Source: Chloroflexota bacterium
Lineage (GTDB): Bacteria > Chloroflexota > Anaerolineae > 4572-78 > J111
Direction: 5' to 3'
DNA length: 64,000 bases
Assembly (NCBI GenBank): GCA_016860845.1
Contig: BOKF01000004.1
Span: 1 to 64,000 of the forward strand
Made by a program: the position numbers and the translations under genes
Notes under the pieces: model-generated
Databases searched by the model: none
What the model was told of the DNA's origin: nothing
The model's input: only the letters and a program-made list of their open reading frames with translations
Part shown: in pieces, positions 1 through 5,995 of the stretch
Numbering within the stretch: the first letter of the stretch is position 1
How the letters are laid out: each line of letters starts with the position of its first letter

Positions 1-44
1 TCTTGGCGAATATCCTGTATAATCCTTTGTGAGTTGGAAGTCAT
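1..44 (-). CDS. Start of an unidentified gene, cut by the left edge
   Basis: A minus-strand ATG at 44-42 is preceded by a good ribosome binding site (AAGGAGA, about 6 bases upstream). Only 14 codons are visible (MTSNSQRIIQDIRQ), too few to recognise a family. It begins 33 bases beyond the htpX stop on the same strand, so it is probably co-transcribed with htpX. Confidence 0.5.
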   Translation of the reverse strand, partial: MTSNSQRIIQDIRQ

Positions 45-77
45 GGTGTCTCTCCTTAACAAGTGGTTTTGGCGAAC

Positions 78-995
78 TCACTTTACCAGAGAGATCTCTT
101 TCTTCCAACTCATTTTAGTCACACCCAAATCATATAGCTTCATCTCCCGTAAACGTGCAACTCGCTGAACAGTATGGGGATGGGTGCGAAACAGGCCGGC
201 CAGCCCCCCCATCATTGGGTTGACGATGTAAAGATGGGAAGTAGCCGGGTTGACCTCCATGGGCATGCGGCTGGCTGCCCCTTCCAGTTTTTCCAGAGCA
301 TTGGCCAGCGGCAGCGGATCGCCCAGGATGCGAGCGCCGCCGGCATCGGCGCCGAACTCGCAGGCGCGTGAGATGGCCAACTGAATGAGCAGAGCGGCGA
401 TGGGCGCGACGATGATCAGCACCAGGCTGCTCATTAGGCTGCCCAGTCCGCCGCCTTCTTCCTCTTCATCTGAGCCGCCCCGGCCGCCGAAAATCAGGGC
501 CCATTGGGCCATCTCCGCCAGCATCGTGATAGCACCGGCGATGGTAGCGACGATACTGGCAATAAGCGTGTCGCGATGTTTGATGTGGGCTAACTCGTGA
601 GCAATCACCCCCGCCAATTCGCTGCGATTGAGCAGACGCATGATTCCTGTCGTTACGGCCACAGCGCCTTTGCTGGGGCTGCGACCGGTGGCAAAGGCGT
701 TGGGCGCCTCGCTGTCGATGAGATAAACTGCCGGTTTTGGCAGGCCCGCCCTTGCCGCCAGTATTTCCACCATCTGGTGCAGGTCGGGCGCTTCATCAAA
801 GCTAACTTCGCGCGCGCCGCTCATACGCAGGGCAATTTTGTCCGAGAACCACCAGGCGCCCATATTCATGACAATGGCCAGCCCAAAGGCGATAAACATA
901 CCGGCCTGTCCACCCAACGCCGAACCGGTTACCACAAGCAGACCGGTAAGGGTGGCTAAAAGAATTGCAGCTTTTAGGGTATTCCAGGTTTTCAT
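78..995 (-). CDS. htpX: HtpX-type membrane zinc metalloprotease (M48)
   Basis: Membrane protease of the M48B family, which in other bacteria degrades misfolded membrane proteins together with FtsH. Visible: two hydrophobic helices at the N-terminus (residues about 8-50), the zinc motif HELAH near residue 135 followed by HRD, two further membrane helices after it, and the family motif CEFGAD that supplies the third zinc ligand. The start was set at MKTWNTL (995) because GGGGAG lies 8 bases upstream; a longer frame to 1061 only reads through the end of the neighbouring insertion element. Length 306 aa is slightly above the E. coli enzyme. An acidic run (DEEEEGGG) sits in the loop between helices. 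The IS200-type element lies directly upstream, so its native promoter may be displaced. Confidence 0.93.
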   Translation of the reverse strand: MKTWNTLKAAILLATLTGLLVVTGSALGGQAGMFIAFGLAIVMNMGAWWFSDKIALRMSGAREVSFDEAPDLHQMVEILAARAGLPKPAVYLIDSEAPNAFATGRSPSKGAVAVTTGIMRLLNRSELAGVIAHELAHIKHRDTLIASIVATIAGAITMLAEMAQWALIFGGRGGSDEEEEGGGLGSLMSSLVLIIVAPIAALLIQLAISRACEFGADAGGARILGDPLPLANALEKLEGAASRMPMEVNPATSHLYIVNPMMGGLAGLFRTHPHTVQRVARLREMKLYDLGVTKMSWKKEISLVK

Positions 996-1026
996 TGTTT
1001 TTCTCCCCATGTTTTCAAGTAAACTT

Positions 1027-1045
1027 CCACCGCCAGAGGCGGTGG
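1027..1045. repeat. IS200/IS605 right-end hairpin
   Basis: Perfect 8-bp stem with a 3-base loop (CCACCGCC AGA GGCGGTGG), 32 bases upstream of the htpX start codon. It is the probable TnpA recognition hairpin of the right end. Confidence 0.7.
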
Positions 1046-1084
1046 CTTTAGAATAATGCACCTAGAAGGTGCGCTCGTACCCAC

Positions 1085-1528
1085 TTAATCGAATAGTCTA
1101 CCTTGGGTGGCCTCGATCTGCTTTTCCTGCTTCTCCTGCCACTGGACATACTTTCTGATCTTCTCTTCGTCCAGTCCTATCGTACTGACACAGTACCCAC
1201 GTGCCCACAGATGCCGCCCCCAGTAGCGTCGGCCCAAGTGTTCATACTGGTGGAACAAGCGCAAGGCCAATTTCCCTTTCAGGTACCCCATGAATTCTGA
1301 CACGGCATACTTCGGGGGAATGGACACGATCAGATGAACGTGATCAGGCTGGACATTCAGTTCCAACACTTCCACCAGATCCTTTTGCCGACATAATTCA
1401 TAGATTTGTTGTTGGGTGTACTCACCTACTTCATCTTTGAAGATGCGATAGCGGTACTTCGGACAAAACACAACGTGATATTTGCACTCGTACAAGGAAT
1501 GCGATAGTCTTTTGAACCGTTGGGTCAT
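1085..1528 (-). CDS. tnpA: IS200/IS605 Y1 transposase TnpA
   Basis: Small HUH-type single-strand transposase, 147 aa, the usual length. The HUH motif is visible as DHVHLIVS near residue 65, the family N-terminal motif as YHVVFCPKYR, and the catalytic tyrosine region near the C-terminus (IRKYVQWQ). The start at 1528 (MTQRFKRLS) has a perfect AGGAGG six bases upstream; the longer frame to 1600 includes the left end of the element. No tnpB gene accompanies it. The reading frame is intact, so the element could still be active. Confidence 0.95.
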   Translation of the reverse strand: MTQRFKRLSHSLYECKYHVVFCPKYRYRIFKDEVGEYTQQQIYELCRQKDLVEVLELNVQPDHVHLIVSIPPKYAVSEFMGYLKGKLALRLFHQYEHLGRRYWGRHLWARGYCVSTIGLDEEKIRKYVQWQEKQEKQIEATQGRLFD

Positions 1529-1620
1529 TATGAACCTCCTCTTAGATGGCGCGCACCTTCTAGAGGGGTTCATAATACCCACATTTTTAATTACTCCCAA
1601 CGGTAGAACCGTTTCACTGC

Positions 1621-1641
1621 ACCACTGCCAGTGGCAGTGGT
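1621..1641. repeat. IS200/IS605 left-end hairpin
   Basis: Perfect 9-bp stem with a 3-base loop (ACCACTGCC AGT GGCAGTGGT) upstream of tnpA. It is the probable left-end TnpA recognition site. Confidence 0.7.
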
Positions 1642-1666
1642 TTTGACCCTAATAAAGTTCTTATAC

Positions 1667-2755
1667 TCAGAGTGATGGTTGGTTTTGAGGTTCATAAGCA
1701 TACTGGGGTTGGGGGTATTGCTCCGGCAATAGATACCGCAACAAGCAGCCTACGCCACCAAATTCCATTAAAACTGGGCTGTATTTTACCACTTCAACCT
1801 GACAGTGACTCTGCGCGGCCAGCCGCACTAGCTCTTCTCTAAGCGTGAGGTTAGGCATGTCTTGAGCTAACACCAGCACATCGGCCCGGCCTTGTTGTAA
1901 CGCCTCGAAGCTGGCCTCTGGCCCAACAACGGCCAGGCCGCTGGTTCTGATTTCTCGATAAAGGGTATCAACAAGAGCTTGTGACTCTTGTTCTTCCTGC
2001 TCAATAAACTGGGCCAGCGTGACCGCCACTACGTCTGAAATATTATCATTTGGATCGGCCATAACGATATCAATCAACTTTTCCTCCAGATGCCGGGGCA
2101 GGGCTTTTCTGATTCTGGCCGTCATTTGAGGGTTTCCGGCCAGGATCAAGTGGGTGTGTCCACCCGCCAACATCAGCCGCTCCAGAATCTTGATTTTTTC
2201 TTTGACGAACTGGTTGGTTCGTTCCTGTCGATGGTTTTGATAATGCTCTTTAGTCCACTCTCGGCCTACCCGCTGGCGCAACTCTGGCCGTTCGCGCCAT
2301 AGTTCTTCGGTCACTGATCCCAAATTAACTTCTAAAATTCGAGCGTTTTCCTCGGTTGAGATCATGACCACATAGCGATGGTAGGTGTCTTTTAATTCAA
2401 TCAGGTGATAAATATTGGGCAGGGCGGTAACCGCAATCCAATTAGGTACAGGTACTCTGAATTGAAGAGGCAAAAAGAAATCGCCCTCTCCAGTTCGAGC
2501 AAAAATAGCCACACCTTTGGCATCGGCCAGCAATTCATTATCAATATACGTCTCTATTTGATGCATAGCTTCTTCAAAATCGTGTCTGGCCCGGCCCCAC
2601 AGGCTTTGGCGCAGCACGCGGCCCCGTTCAGTTAGCAGGAGCCGGTTGGTTAACTCATTCGGCTCACGGTTAAGATAGTAACTGACAACTGGCGAGTTTG
2701 TTTCCTCCAGCGTAGCCAGAGTGCGAATATGTTTCTGTAGATTCTTTAGTTCCAT
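1667..2755 (-). CDS. Bacterial eRF1-like protein (baeRF family)
   Basis: 362-aa cytoplasmic protein with the architecture of bacterial archaeo-eukaryotic release-factor homologues: an N-terminal domain beginning with a leucine-rich helix and the strand SPVVSYYLNREP, a central RNase-H-like domain with the basic stretch WTKEHYQNHRQER, and a C-terminal L7Ae-like domain containing GRADVLVLAQDM (about 285-300). In eukaryotes and archaea this fold ends translation; bacterial versions are thought to act in ribosome rescue, which is family knowledge rather than something visible here. I see no obvious GGQ motif, so hydrolytic release is not supported. The gene follows leader copy A (2922-3030) on the same strand, about 165 bases away. 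Confidence 0.75.
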   Translation of the reverse strand: MELKNLQKHIRTLATLEETNSPVVSYYLNREPNELTNRLLLTERGRVLRQSLWGRARHDFEEAMHQIETYIDNELLADAKGVAIFARTGEGDFFLPLQFRVPVPNWIAVTALPNIYHLIELKDTYHRYVVMISTEENARILEVNLGSVTEELWRERPELRQRVGREWTKEHYQNHRQERTNQFVKEKIKILERLMLAGGHTHLILAGNPQMTARIRKALPRHLEEKLIDIVMADPNDNISDVVAVTLAQFIEQEEQESQALVDTLYREIRTSGLAVVGPEASFEALQQGRADVLVLAQDMPNLTLREELVRLAAQSHCQVEVVKYSPVLMEFGGVGCLLRYLLPEQYPQPQYAYEPQNQPSL

Positions 2756-2921
2756 TTTAATTTTTTCCTATAGTGTGGCGCTCTAACGGCCAGTTTCCCA
2801 TAATAACAGATCGAAGTATAATTTACTGGGTTGTTAACCCGGAAAGGAATGTCCTGGCGTCAAGGCTGCAAGCGCTATTCATGGCAAATAATGGCCATAT
2901 TCCAACATGGAGTCGTTTAAG

Positions 2922-2971
2922 AAATAAAAAGGCCAACATCTTCTCCCCATAATTGGGAGTAAATGTTGGCC
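2922..2971 (-). terminator. Intrinsic-terminator-like hairpin closing leader copy A
   Basis: Minus strand: GGCCAACAT pairs with ATGTTGGCC and CTCCC with GGGAG, followed by TTTTTATTTC. It lies ahead of, not behind, the baeRF gene, so it is a candidate attenuator. Confidence 0.65.
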
Positions 2972-3030
2972 TACGCTGCAACCAGTCTACTTATTACAGA
3001 GTCTACTCTTTGCCCAGTCCGCCAAAGGCG
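2922..3030 (-). promoter_or_regulatory. Structured leader RNA, copy A, upstream of baeRF
   Basis: Read on the minus strand: hairpin CGCC-TTT-GGCG, conserved block GGACTGGGCAAAGAGTAG, a short variable stem-loop, conserved block AGACTGGTTGCAG, then a long terminator-type hairpin. The same order and the same conserved blocks occur in copies B (4504-4620) and C (5842-5957) on the plus strand, while the stems differ by compensatory changes. It lies 5' of the baeRF gene and ends in a terminator, as riboswitches and attenuators do. I do not recognise it as a known class. Confidence 0.6.
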
Positions 3031-3152
3031 TTCTTATATTAAGCTAAAATGACATTATCGTATTTCAATTAAAACAACATTAGAAAATAGAGCCATGTTT
3101 TATGGTAAGTATTTCGTCTTGGCAGGACGAACGATAATCGCCCCTTTGCCCT

Positions 3153-3521
3153 CTAACCAAACTGCTCCTCCAGATTCTTATCCACCGTCAAGACGATCAC
3201 CCGCTCACCAGTTTTGGTGCTCATATCCGTATGGAGGCTGACGACATTACAGCCGACGATCTCGCCGACAATGGCTTCAATCAGCGGCCGGGAACTCTCA
3301 AATAACTGCCGCCGGGTCTCTTTGACCAAAGTTTGGCCTTCTCGGCTTTCAGCCAACTTGGCCTCGGCGGGCGTCATGATGCCTTGCAGTCGCACCAGGA
3401 TCATATCCTGGATAAAAAAAGTACGCGCTTCCTCAGGACCGCGGCCCAGATACTCCTTTTCAAATTTGATGACGGCCTTGGTGAACTCAGCCTCAAGCTG
3501 CCCACGTGTTTTTCTGACCAT
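3153..3521 (-). CDS. DUF2294 domain protein
   Basis: Small cytoplasmic protein of 122 aa that matches the DUF2294 pattern: an N-terminal helix (KTRGQLEAEFTKAVIKFEKE) with GRGPEEAR, the central segment ILVRLQGIMTPAEAKLAE, and a C-terminal strand region with CNVVSLHTDMSTKTGERV. Function is unknown in the family. The start at 3521 (MVRKTRG) has GGGAG 7 bases upstream; the frame to 3617 adds a segment with no family resemblance. A second member lies at 9759-10127 beside membrane and ATPase genes, so the family is duplicated in this island. Confidence 0.85.
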   Translation of the reverse strand: MVRKTRGQLEAEFTKAVIKFEKEYLGRGPEEARTFFIQDMILVRLQGIMTPAEAKLAESREGQTLVKETRRQLFESSRPLIEAIVGEIVGCNVVSLHTDMSTKTGERVIVLTVDKNLEEQFG

Positions 3522-3704
3522 TCTTGCTCCCAAGAAGTATGAAACGCAAAATGTGAAATTTATCACTGTCTCAGAAAACTGGATTCTCCTCTCTTTCGGT
3601 CTTTTGCGCAAATTCAAGGAGTATCAGTAGATCCAAATTTTGGTAAAGCTCTTTAACAAAAATAGGTTGAAGGGGTAAACTCGTCGGTTCAATTCCAATG
3701 AGAG

Positions 3705-4145
3705 GTGAACCCAACGGTGACGAAGACTCCTACCCAACTTAAATCAACGGATGAAGCCACTCGGAACAGAGCCATCGCGCGGCTCAAAAGTCACCTTAAC
3801 GTCCAAGCGGTTGGCTACGCATGCACGACCGCAATGGTACGGGATGGGTTGATCCGAGCGGCTGTGACTCGTCAGACAATTGAGACAGTCTGTCACAGCT
3901 TGGCCGAGATAGTTGACGGTGAAACGATCCGGGATTACAACCCGCAGCTTGTGCGAACCGCCGAGATAGCTGATGTGGCTGCTATCTTACTGGTGCGAGG
4001 CAAGATGCCCTTGCCCGAAACAGTTGAATTGGCTCAACAAGTTGGCATTCTCATCGTTGGCACCCAACTGACGATGTTTGAAACGTGTGGTCGGTTGTAC
4101 GCAGCTGGCCTGTCGGCTACATGCCAGCACAATGGCTCGGTGTGA
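3705..4145 (+). CDS. DRTGG-domain protein
   Basis: 146-aa protein with a GTG start. The C-terminal half, IADVAAILLVRGKMPLPETVELAQQVGIL followed by a final FETCGRLYAAGL, has the layout of DRTGG domains (the ligand-binding module also found in HPr-kinase-like and CBS-linked proteins). The N-terminal 40 residues carry charged sequence without a recognisable domain. The role is unknown; related stand-alone DRTGG proteins are thought to bind nucleotides or act as regulators. Its TGA stop is followed immediately, in the same frame, by the remnant of a VTT-type membrane protein. Confidence 0.6.
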   Translation: MNPTVTKTPTQLKSTDEATRNRAIARLKSHLNVQAVGYACTTAMVRDGLIRAAVTRQTIETVCHSLAEIVDGETIRDYNPQLVRTAEIADVAAILLVRGKMPLPETVELAQQVGILIVGTQLTMFETCGRLYAAGLSATCQHNGSV

Positions 4146-4148
4146 GCC

Positions 4149-4310
4149 GTGCCCAACCCGATTATTGATGCGGCTGGTATCACCGCGGGGGCTTCAAAGT
4201 ATGCCTACTACAAATTTCTATTGGCCTGTTGGTTGGGTAAAACGGTCAAAACGCTTGTTTTTTCCTGGGCGGGCGTTCACTCGGCCGATTGGCTGCTTCA
4301 GTTCCTTTAG
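4149..4310 (+). pseudogene. C-terminal remnant of a VTT/DedA-type membrane protein
   Basis: A 53-codon frame opens right after the DRTGG stop codon. Its translation starts VPNPIIDAAGITAGASKYA and continues YYKFLLACWLGKTVKTL, the pattern of the last part of VTT-domain (YqaA/DedA-like) proteins, where PNP-FD-AG-AG is followed by a final membrane helix. The rest of the gene is missing, so this is a truncated leftover. A full-length frame may be excluded because only about a quarter of the family length is present. Confidence 0.55.
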
Positions 4311-4435
4311 ACCAAACTTTACTCGGCGCTAGCCTTGCCAGTGTCCTATTAAGCAAGCGCTGGAATGGAGTTTGGGCTTTGTTTAGCCCCACTCCAAAAC
4401 TCGCTCCATTCGTGGGACGCATCCTGGCGACGAAT

Positions 4436-4454
4436 GTCACTGACCAGGCGTGAC
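4436..4454 (+). promoter_or_regulatory. Possible operator dyad upstream of the leader promoter
   Basis: GTCAC-N9-GTGAC, a perfect 5-bp inverted repeat ending 9 bases before the -35 box. A third TGTCAC lies at 4458-4463. In the second copy of the module (5774-5792) the right half is GTAAC, so the dyad is degraded there. The spacing suits an activator site, but the factor is unknown. Confidence 0.35.
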
Positions 4455-4463
4455 GAATGTCAC

Positions 4464-4492
4464 TTGAACTAATGCTGGACATATACTATGAT
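4464..4492 (+). promoter_or_regulatory. Sigma-70-type promoter for leader B and usp
   Basis: TTGAAC at 4464-4469 and TATGAT at 4487-4492, separated by exactly 17 bases. Transcription would begin near 4499, just ahead of the structured leader. Confidence 0.6.
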
Positions 4493-4503
4493 TAAAATGA
4501 TAC

Positions 4504-4620
4504 AACTAAAACCCATCGGTGGACAGGGCAAAGAGTAGCCTTCTGGTTTGAAGAAGACTGGTTGCAGTGTAGGCCGACATTTACTCCCGGCGACCCGGGA
4601 GAAATGTCGGCCTTTTTATT
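4504..4620 (+). promoter_or_regulatory. Structured leader RNA, copy B, upstream of usp
   Basis: Contains CCA-TCGG-TGG hairpin, block GGACAGGGCAAAGAGTAG, stem CTTC-TGGTTT-GAAG, block AAGACTGGTTGCAG and a terminator-type hairpin. Compared with copy A, the first stem (CCA/TGG against CGCC/GGCG), the middle stem and one pair in the terminator stem (G-C against A-T) change on both sides, so pairing is kept while sequence is not. The leader is 169 bases ahead of the usp start. Confidence 0.65.
4572..4618 (+). terminator. Terminator-like hairpin closing leader copy B
   Basis: GGCCGACATTT pairs with AAATGTCGGCC and CTCCCGG with CCGGGAG around a CGA loop, followed by TTTTTATT. It lies between promoter and usp gene, so it would act as an attenuator unless the leader prevents its formation. 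Confidence 0.7.
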
Positions 4621-4788
4621 TGGGCGAAAATAGTGATAACAGAACGAGCGCGGAAAATTGCACGATTAGGTCCAAACTGAGAAGCGGCGATCAGCCATCA
4701 CTTCGGTCGTGGGGTGCGCCATCGAAGAGAGGCAAGCGGGTGTTTTTCATAGAGGGTAATACTTTCCATGAAGCCACAGGGTATCCAG

Positions 4789-5757
4789 ATGGTATATCGT
4801 ACAATTTTGGTTCCGCTCGATGGTTCATCGTTGAGCGAGCGCGGCTTGCCGATGGCCGCAACTGTGGCCCAGGCGACGGGGGCACAACTTGTATTGGCGC
4901 AGGTGGTCCGGACGTCTGCTGTTGACCCGGGGGAGGCCCAGGGCGAGGCCGAAGAAGAGGTAAAAAGATACCTGGCAGGCATAGCCAGTCAATTGGGCGA
5001 GCAAGGTCTCCGGGTGGAGATCACTATGCCAACTGGTACGCCCGTTGAAGGAATCCTGTCAGAGCTTGAACTGCGTCAGGCCGATCTAGTGGTTATGTGC
5101 ACCCACGGCCGGTCTGGGCTGAGGCGATGGTTCTACGGTTCGGTGGCCGAAGGGGTACTGGCCCGGAGTCCCGTGCCGGTTCTGCTGGCGCGGCCAGCCG
5201 ACCTGGTAGTGATGTCTCCGCCGGAGTTAGGCTGGCCCCGGTTGCTGGTGCCGCTGGACGGCTCGGCCTTTGCCGAAGCGGTTCTACCGCACGCTAAGGC
5301 TCTGGCCCAGGCGCTCGATGGAACGATTGTATTGCTGCAAGCGGTCGTCCTGCGTATCCCACGAACACCAGAGTTGTTTCTGGTCTCAACATGGCAGAGA
5401 ATCGTCGAAGAGGAGACGGTGCGGGCTGAGAATTATCTGGCCAAGGTAGCTGAACATCTGAAACAGGACGGATTACGGGTGCAGACGGTAGTGCGCTGCG
5501 TGCAGACCGTTGTAGAGTCGGGGGCTGCGGCCGAGGTTATTCTACAGGAGAAAGGGCGGCCAGCAGGCACTGGGTTGGTGGTGATGGCAACACACGGGCG
5601 GACGGGCCTGAAGCGGCTGCTTTTTGGCAGTGTGGCCATGGCAGTGCTTCAACGAGGCTTACGCCCACTTTTGCTGCTGCGCCCGGTTGGTTTGCCCCAG
5701 CTAAGCCCAGAGGGCAACGATGGGGTAGTTATGAGCGAGGGTTTAAGGCGGACGTAA
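4789..5757 (+). CDS. Universal stress protein, two UspA domains in tandem
   Basis: 322-aa cytoplasmic stress protein. Domain 1 starts YRTILVPLDGSSLSERGLP and ends with the nucleotide-binding signature THGRSGLRRWFYGS; domain 2 starts RLLVPLDGSAFAEAVLPHA and ends THGRTGLKRLLFGS. Both fit G-2x-G-9x-G-S, so both domains probably bind ATP. The start at 4789 (MVYRT) fits the family; an in-frame ATG at 4768 is also possible. The gene is bracketed by the two long direct repeats and is expected to be controlled by leader copy B. Confidence 0.93.
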   Translation: MVYRTILVPLDGSSLSERGLPMAATVAQATGAQLVLAQVVRTSAVDPGEAQGEAEEEVKRYLAGIASQLGEQGLRVEITMPTGTPVEGILSELELRQADLVVMCTHGRSGLRRWFYGSVAEGVLARSPVPVLLARPADLVVMSPPELGWPRLLVPLDGSAFAEAVLPHAKALAQALDGTIVLLQAVVLRIPRTPELFLVSTWQRIVEEETVRAENYLAKVAEHLKQDGLRVQTVVRCVQTVVESGAAAEVILQEKGRPAGTGLVVMATHGRTGLKRLLFGSVAMAVLQRGLRPLLLLRPVGLPQLSPEGNDGVVMSEGLRRT

Positions 5758-5801
5758 GCGAAGCGTGAGGGATGTCACTGACCAAGCGTAACGGTTGTCA
5801 C

Positions 5802-5830
5802 TTGAACTAATGCTGAACATACACCATGAT
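5802..5830 (+). promoter_or_regulatory. Sigma-70-type promoter for leader C and acyl-CoA ligase
   Basis: TTGAAC at 5802-5807 and CATGAT at 5825-5830 with a 17-base spacer. The -10 box is one base weaker than in the copy at 4487. Confidence 0.55.
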
Positions 5831-5841
5831 TAAAATGATAC

Positions 5842-5957
5842 AACTAAAACCCATCGGTGGACAGGGCAAAGAGTAACCTTCTAGTTTGAAGAAGACTGGT
5901 TGCAGTGTAGGCCGACATTTACTCCCGGCGACCCGGGAGAAGTGTCGGCCTTTTAAT
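5842..5957 (+). promoter_or_regulatory. Structured leader RNA, copy C, upstream of acyl-CoA ligase
   Basis: Same conserved blocks as copy B with changes limited to single bases outside paired positions or compatible with wobble pairing, for example ATT/AAG-T in the terminator stem giving a G-U pair. The ligase start codon is 39 bases beyond the leader end. Confidence 0.65.
5910..5957 (+). terminator. Terminator-like hairpin closing leader copy C
   Basis: GGCCGACATTT pairs with AAGTGTCGGCC, inner CTCCCGG with CCGGGAG, then TTTTAATTTTTT. It is positioned as an attenuator before the acyl-CoA ligase. Confidence 0.7.
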
Positions 5958-5995
5958 TTTTTGGATTAATTTTGGTGGAGTTAGGAGGAGAAACG

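Larger units (their letters stand above)
1013..1655 (-). mobile_element. IS200/IS605-family insertion sequence
   Basis: A single Y1 transposase gene is bracketed by subterminal hairpins, the hallmark of IS200-type elements that transpose as single strands and leave no target duplication. The right-end hairpin is CCACCGCC-AGA-GGCGGTGG at 1027-1045; the left-end hairpin is ACCACTGCC-AGT-GGCAGTGGT at 1621-1641. A second inverted pair (GCGCACCTTCTAG) lies just inside both ends, near 1061-1074 and 1551-1563. Exact boundaries are estimated; no terminal inverted repeats are expected in this family. Confidence 0.8.
4434..4619 (+). repeat. Long direct repeat, copy 1 (promoter plus leader module)
   Basis: About 185 bases that recur without gaps at 5772-5957. 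By eye there are about 10 differences over 179 aligned bases, mostly near the operator and promoter and in loops. It contains an operator-like dyad, a sigma-70-type promoter and leader RNA copy B. The two copies bracket the usp gene 4789-5757. Confidence 0.85.
5772..5957 (+). repeat. Long direct repeat, copy 2 (promoter plus leader module)
   Basis: Gapless partner of 4434-4619, carrying the same promoter spacing, leader and terminator hairpin. It stands upstream of the acyl-CoA ligase gene. The pair suggests duplication of a regulatory module, with or without the usp gene between. Confidence 0.85.

Noticed and set aside
4310..4322. CCAAACTTTAC as a stray transposon-end repeat
   Set aside because: Single copy, no neighbours, no terminus; likely chance.
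4381..4420. Terminator after the VTT remnant (TGGAGT...ACTCCA hairpin)
   Set aside because: The hairpin is imperfect and no T-run follows.
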